Origin: Jacaranda mimosifolia | Lineage: Eukaryota > Streptophyta > Magnoliopsida > Lamiales > Bignoniaceae | DNA length: 64,000 nucleotides | Assembly (NCBI GenBank): GCA_018894105.1 | Contig: CM032122.1 | Location: forward strand, 32,147,404 to 32,211,403 | Direction of reading: 5' to 3' | Shown: piece by piece, positions 47,391-64,000 of the stretch | How the letters are laid out: each line of letters starts with the position of its first letter | How positions within the stretch are numbered: the stretch's first letter is position 1 | Notes under the pieces: generated by a model | Database searches by the model: none | Told to the model about the DNA's origin: nothing | What the model saw: the letters and a program-made list of their open reading frames with translations, nothing else | Translations under genes and position numbers: made by a program

Positions 47391-50303
47391 TCATCTCACT
47401 CGAACACTCTTGTCCGCACGTGCTGGCTCCTGAATATGTTGTTCTGTTTTAGCGTTTTGCAAATTTGCAATTTTTTCTGCTTCAGCTTTCTCAAGTAAGG
47501 CCTGTCTTTGCATGGCCGTCATCATCTCTCTCATTGTCCTCTCCTCTCCTTCAAGCTGTGTCTTCATAATGATTTCTGCTTCTTTGTCAATCGGCTTGAG
47601 GTATTCTTCAATGGCTGCCTCCTGTGGACAATCACCTATATTCAGCGAACCTGACGGTATAACAAGATATGCTGGAGACGAAATTTAATACAACCAAGTC
47701 CACTGCTATTGTTCCGAATCATGAAGCACAAAGCATATTCTCAACCTTGATTAAACATCCAACAAAATTTATAAAGAAAAAAAAAACAAAAAAGAAAGAT
47801 CAAAAGAAAGAAAGAAGACAATTTTAGTGAACAATATGGCTGCATTTAATTAACTGTGAACAATATGGATGTAGTTAGTTAAATGTGAGCCAGAGGTGCA
47901 TCAAAACTTGTCTGATATGTTGGATGATGAGGGCTTAGAGAGAGAGTATATCCAGATGTAGGACGTCATCAAATTGGACAAAGATGGGAATGCAATGATG
48001 AAATTCTTCTACGTGCATGCATAAATGAGGATATTACCCAGCTTGTATAAAAAGCTCGTGAATAGATTTAACAATCATCTGGTAATTAATTACCCAGTTT
48101 TCAATTAAATGTGCCAGAAGGAGAACCCATGCAGTACATGAATTTTTTCTTGGCAGGGGCACCAATGAAGCTTTCTTTACTTGCATTAATCTTAAATGAT
48201 TCTAATGGTTTATAGTGGAGAATGAAAAGATTTAGTTGGGATCTGTCAATCCTTTGTACTATGCTTGAAAGGCTGGTGGTCAGTGAATGAGTATTAGATG
48301 TTTTTTTTGGTTTTCTTGATGTCCATGGTGCGTGACCTTTGCCACGGAATACACTGATACGCCAGGTCCTTGTACTCTGAGGGAAATCTGGCACTTTAAT
48401 CTAGGAGCACCACTTCATAGTGCTCACAGCTCCGAATCCATTAGTTGTCAATCAAGGATCTCATTGACAGAAAAACCGATCCACCATGCTAGATGGTGGA
48501 ATGAAATTGAAGGATGATGAATAGACACAAGAAAATTTCAATGTGTATGTTGGCAAGTGAGTGTGAGTCTGCATATGTCAGAAACAAGGAGATGCTTTAA
48601 CTTATCAAAGTGTAAAGATCATGCCCTTGCCTTTAGCCACTGTATACAACAGCTGATCTGTATTTGGACTCTTTGAAACATGAAATATGTCCCAACAACC
48701 AATGCAAACTCCAATTTACATACAAAGTAACAAAAGCATCCCATCTCATCCATATTTTCCACATAAAAATTAGCTAATCTAGTTTTCATTTTTATTTTGA
48801 TTACAATTATGTGATATTCGCCAAATAGTTTCACAAATTGCAAGTTGGATGCCCCTAATCAAGTCCTATCTTGAGCAAATTATGGGATCCTAAATTTTGG
48901 AAAATGCAAAGTTCAGCAATCAGATCCACATTGTACACGAGTTGGAGTAACATTGACCTAAAGGAGAGCGATGTCTTACAATTTGCATGAAGCTTCCTAT
49001 ATGTAAGGACAGCAGAGTTAAATCTTGGCCTTATCAACATTTTTGGATGCTAGCCAGTTGGCATAAAGTAAGGGCCACATAACAAAATCAAGAGCAAAGA
49101 GAACTTACTGTTTCCTCTAATTTCTTATTCAAAGATTGCATATCCTCAACCATCCGCTGCACCTCTGATAATATAATTTGTTCAGGAACCTTCTTGAGAG
49201 CTGCTTTCCTCTCTCGTGCCTTGTCAATGGAAAGGATGAGAAAGTAAGTTAGGAAGGACAAAAACTGAAGGATTACATAGTGCATATATATACACTCACA
49301 TAGATCCATGTAATAACACGAAAAAACATCTAACTACTCCTAGTGTTTGTTTAAGTTGTGTTTAATATTTCTGACTTGTGCAAGATAAAACTTTTCTAAT
49401 CCCCAAAAAACAAACATATTCCCCAAAAACATCAAAGATAACTTTTAGAACGCACACAGCAATAAACACGATGACATGAGAACTGTCCTCACAATAAACA
49501 ACTTGCAAAGCACTAGCAAATGGTAACTTCACAATTCATAAGTTAACTTTCATTCCCTACTCAACCAACTGGTATATGTTCAGCTCCGCCGTTCTACATC
49601 GCACCAAATTAAAAGTTTTTTCTCCTGTAACACCATCTGGGTAGGCATTTCTGTGTAGCTTATAATACCTATATTTCCATCTATGGTTACCATATATGAT
49701 AGACAACTTATCCTAAAACTGGGCCAAAGTTACTTTAAGCACACTACCACCAATTTCTTCAGTTCTATATCCAACTCAATCTTTCAGACTTCTTCATTCT
49801 TATAAGAAATTACAACATATACTGAGATCAAACCCATATAATAGAAACCCGCAAGGTTTCCAATTTAAATTTCCATATTTTGTCATAAAAACTTTTTCTT
49901 CTTTTCTGAGAGAGAAACAAAAAATTACAAGTAGCGCTAAAAGGAAATCGATCTTACAACGGCACTAGTGCTTATTCACTGCCCGAAATGCAAGGGATAC
50001 TGCCAAATTACCTTCAACAACTTCCTTCATGAATTATATTAATTTTTTCCAAAGAAAAAGATAAAGACCACTTGATCAGACACTATAAAATTCATTAACG
50101 TATAGAAAAATTACTGATGAATTGACTGGTGTATCTAAAATAATCTTTAGTGGCCAAAAAAAAAAAAAGGGAAGATAAATAAAAACCTGTTGGAGGCGTT
50201 GCTGGAGCTGTAATCTATAAGATCGGATTCTGCGCTCTTCATAGCCCGATAGAACCCTCACGTAGAACATGGCCTTCCGTCCAAATTCCAATAGCTTATC
50301 CAT
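47391..50303 (-). CDS. Small uncharacterised helical protein, 152 aa, 3 exons
   Basis: Exons on the minus strand 50303-50187, 49219-49109 and 47621-47391, GT-AG introns, all boundaries in phase 0. No named family is recognised, but the sequence looks like a real conserved plant protein. The first exon (MDKLLEFGRKAMFYVRVLSG, then EERRIRSYRLQLQQRLQQ) is an amphipathic, possibly membrane-associating helix followed by a basic coiled coil. Exon 2 (37 aa) contains KKVPEQIILSEVQRMVEDMQ and a leucine-rich SLNKKLEET. Exon 3 has IEEYLKPIDKEAEIIMKTQL and a charged helical tail ending in a stop at 47393-47391. The whole protein is predicted helical, with no signal peptide or long membrane span. Intron 2 (1.5 kb) and intron 1 (1 kb) contain only chance frames. 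Confidence 0.8.
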
Positions 50304-52140
50304 TTCCTTTTTACTGTTATCTTTCTAGGATTTCTCTGTCTCCCTGTATCAAAAATTAAGAATTACACACCGCCATCGATAAATCAAACTCTGTATATGA
50401 AGAAACAGAGATGGGTCTTTGGCAGTTTCATATTTGGATGGTCGAATTCCCTGTATGCATGTTATTGAGGGAGCTTTGAAAATCCAGACGAGAAATTGGG
50501 CAGTCTTTCAGCTTTAGGGGGCAGTAATGAAGTTCCTTCAGTATCATACAGATACAGCAAATATAAATGTTTTAAAAATCTTGAAAAAAAAAATATAATT
50601 TTTGTATTAACATACATGTGTAAATATATACAATTGATAATAATTTATAGAAGCAATTTATTAAAGACACATCAATTGGAGTACAAAGGGAAAGAAGTTC
50701 ACATCAAGATCTGCTTTGGGATTCTATTATATGATTTGAATGAGGTAATATTTTTTTAAAAGAAATAGTTTTTTAGAAAACTTTTTAATTATTGAGTTAT
50801 TTTTTATTGTTTTTCTTTCTAAAAAGTACAAAAAAGATTGTATTTGTCTAAAATAAATGGAAAAGGCCGTTGATTTTATGTTTGATGCTCAGGTCGATTA
50901 TGTTTTTTCACACAACATCAAATGTACCTTTCTTCTTTTGATACTTTTGATCAATATATAAACATACTGAGTAATGTATGAAGACATATATTGAGATCAA
51001 TCAATGTCGATGGGTTATAGATATTGTATACTGATTCTAATTCCAAAATTTGCTTTGAAGTTAAGGCTGAAAAGATGGAGATGAGAGTTGCATAGGGAGG
51101 CAACGGATCATTTCATCTGAATTCACATGTTTATTAGAAAACTAGTTTTATTATATCATATTTTTCCTTAAATTTTTCTTTTCAAATAGCAAACAAACAA
51201 TTTTTTTCTTCTCCTGACCAGACCCTTGCGCTGAATAAGGTGTTGGACGATATGAAAGGAGGTTGTGTAAAAATAAAAATATTCAATTTATATCAATTTT
51301 GACCAGTTGAGTGGGGGTCAATTGGTCCCATGGCATTCATGTCACATTTATATGTGTGAAATTCTAAATTCAAATTCCAACAAATTTTCAATGTGTGTAA
51401 ATACAAAAGAAAATCAATCTTAATTAAACAATATTTGATAAAATTCTAGTCACAGTTACACCAACTTCAAAATCTTGAGCACAAATATAGATCTTTTATA
51501 TGCAATCATCATGATCTGTATCTGTAGTTTGATCAAACTAAGTTGCCTATGCTAATATTAATAATTAGTTAATTCGTCAAAATAAATACAAATATACCTT
51601 CCAAGTTCTAACCTAACAAATCATTAAATTTGACGGAATTCATAAAATGCCAAGGCTATTTTTGTTGTATCATATTTGATGAAAAATACATTCAGAGCAA
51701 ATTTGAGCTTCTATCAAAATTTGGGGATGACATCAACAAAATCAATAACAGCAACTAACAACATCTGCAAATTGTAAGAAAGTAGAAAATCTCCGGCAGA
51801 TTTTTGATAATTATGACTTTTTTTTGGTTGAACTTTTTATGTTATTGGTCATAACCCTAATAGCTAACACAAACAACAATGATAGACAGAATGGAATCAA
51901 TTTCCCTTGCAAAATGCATCCCCAAGAAGATTTCATGTCAACAACTTGAATACATAAAAAGTTGCAGAAAAAGTCCACAGTATCTCAGAAAAAAATAATG
52001 AAAAAAAGAAACTTTATGGTACAATGTTACTGAACAAGAATGAATTCTTTTAAGCCTGTTCTGTTTTCCAATTAAATGAACCCTGACAAAAATCATGATA
52101 CAAAATTGAGCAATGTTTCCCTGGTGAGATGAAAAAATAC
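50304..52140. other. Intergenic region between the 152-aa gene and the copine gene
   Basis: Holds the promoter of the minus-strand gene starting at 50303 and the 3' UTR of the copine ending at 52141. A SINE-like copy occupies about 51305-51415. No gene is supported. Confidence 0.55.
51305..51415 (+). mobile_element. tRNA-derived SINE-like copy
   Basis: Box A-like TGGTCCCATGG (51323-51333), hairpin CACATTTATATGTGTG, then a box B-like AATTCAAATTCC (about 51367-51378) and a TGTGTGTAAATAC tail. The order and spacing match the copies at 2.0, 12.0 and 25.0 kb. Confidence 0.55.
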
Positions 52141-63014
<10,874 letters not shown>

Positions 63015-63107
63015 CGCCGTGGTGACCTAATACGGAAAATGAACAAGTAATTAAATAAGAAAATTTTACTAATTTATTCGCATATATATAGAGCCTGCCC
63101 GGGGGGG

Positions 63108-63150
<43 letters not shown>

Positions 63151-64000
63151 GCTAGTTGGACAAAGAAAGAGACGAGGGAGAGTGCAGCAGTTAGTGAGGG
63201 GGGGGCCCACCTGTCTTTCTAATTCCGCGTTAGGCTTGATTAAGTTGAGACTTTGGGGAGAAAAAGAAATTTATGACATTATTATTCTTTTTGTTTTAAT
63301 TTTATTTCTTAATTGAGAAAATGAAAAATAACATTTTAGAAAGGGAATTAGAAAAATAAAATAGAGATGAGAAAAAAATTAGTTATAACTTTATGAATTT
63401 TAGTAAGGCACCACACTAACAAGGAAAAAGATTTTACAAAAAGAAATTTATGCGTGATTGATGGGAAAGCAAATAATCATATTAAGCTACATTAATAGTG
63501 AAATTTAAATTTTTTTAATGTGTTGTGATTCATATTATTTGATATTTTTACACCGGTATATATATATTATCATGTATAGATACATACATAATAACACGAA
63601 TATAATATGATATAAACACATTGATATATTATTTCTTAAATATTTTAATACATGATACAATTATCTGAATATTATTGTTGAATATATATATATAAGTATT
63701 TTTGTATAGTAAAACTATTGATATATATATTTATTTATATATATACAAATGTAGATATGAAATTAGGAAAAAATTATAAAAGCATATAGTTGCAAGTGTA
63801 AAAAATGTTCATATTAATTATGAAGTTGGAATTTAACTAGTGTAATTTATATACTATAACTTGATAAAGTATTTGGTATGCCAGTGAACCGTGTCAATTT
63901 TTTTTTATTTAATTTATAGATAGTATAATTTGTATACTATAGATTGATTAAGTATTTGGTATGTAAATGAACATGTCAATTTTTTTTTATCTTTCTTTAA
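63015..64000. other. Copine 5' region and AT-rich DNA
   Basis: Directly upstream of the copine start lies its presumed leader, with a (GA)n tract at 63111-63147 (CT-rich on the copine strand, a common plant 5' UTR feature) and a minus-strand TATATATAG-like stretch near 63092-63083. Beyond about 63240 the sequence is AT-rich without genes. Two diverged copies of an about 87-bp unit (ending GTCAATTTTTTTTTAT) occupy about 63838-63990. Confidence 0.6.
63111..63147. repeat. (GA)n microsatellite, about 18 units
   Basis: Near-perfect GA dinucleotide run about 100 bp upstream of the copine start codon; reads as (TC)n in the presumed 5' UTR. Confidence 0.95.

Noticed and set aside
48101..48394. 97-codon minus-strand frame in intron 2 of the 152-aa gene
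   Set aside because: No recognisable domain and no supporting splice structure; likely intronic chance frame or remnant.

Overview
Nuclear DNA of a flowering plant, almost certainly a eudicot. The evidence is AT-rich intergenic sequence, genes split by short GT-AG introns, plant-type gene families (BONZAI copine, plant PAM16, plant cytosolic-type glycyl-tRNA synthetase) and typical plant DNA transposons, LTR fragments and SINEs. The genus cannot be fixed from sequence alone.

Layout. 1854-4854 (+): single-domain SEC14/CRAL-TRIO lipid-transfer protein, 6 exons, with a SINE-like copy and two Tourist-like MITEs in its introns. 6004-10857 (-) and 27099-32760 (-): two tandem, same-strand copies of a 9-exon glycyl-tRNA synthetase gene with every exon the same length. 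The distal copy (6-10.9 kb) is open in all exons but has TTG where the other copy has its start ATG. Between the copies lies about 16 kb of transposon-rich DNA. Its main feature is a 6.67-kb Mutator-like element (12162-18827) with >110-bp gap-free terminal inverted repeats and a perfect 9-bp target-site duplication. This element keeps only the head and the zinc-knuckle tail of its transposase; most of the interior is four different tandem-repeat blocks sharing an AGTA(C/T)A word. A 0.94-kb Harbinger-like element (19456-20394) follows, then gene-poor AT-rich DNA.

34052-36743 (+): a 4-exon gene for a 422-aa coiled-coil protein of unknown function. 40904-42801 (+): PAM16/TIM16, the J-like subunit of the mitochondrial import motor. 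42.8-47.4 kb: repeats, including a 1.4-kb hAT-like element (44306-45719) with 7/8-matching 8-bp target duplications and a nested MITE fragment. 47391-50303 (-): a small 152-aa helical protein of unknown function. 52141-63014 (-): a complete 17-exon BON1-like copine (592 aa; myristoylation signal, two C2 domains, vWA domain with MIDAS); its 3-kb intron 10 holds a Copia-like LTR remnant. The last 1 kb is AT-rich.

The genes are ordinary housekeeping or signalling genes with no operon-like logic. The unusual parts are the start-less GlyRS copy and the repeat-stuffed Mutator-like element. All exon boundaries were worked out by hand from splice sites and reading-frame continuity; protein names come from remembered family sequences, not from a search.
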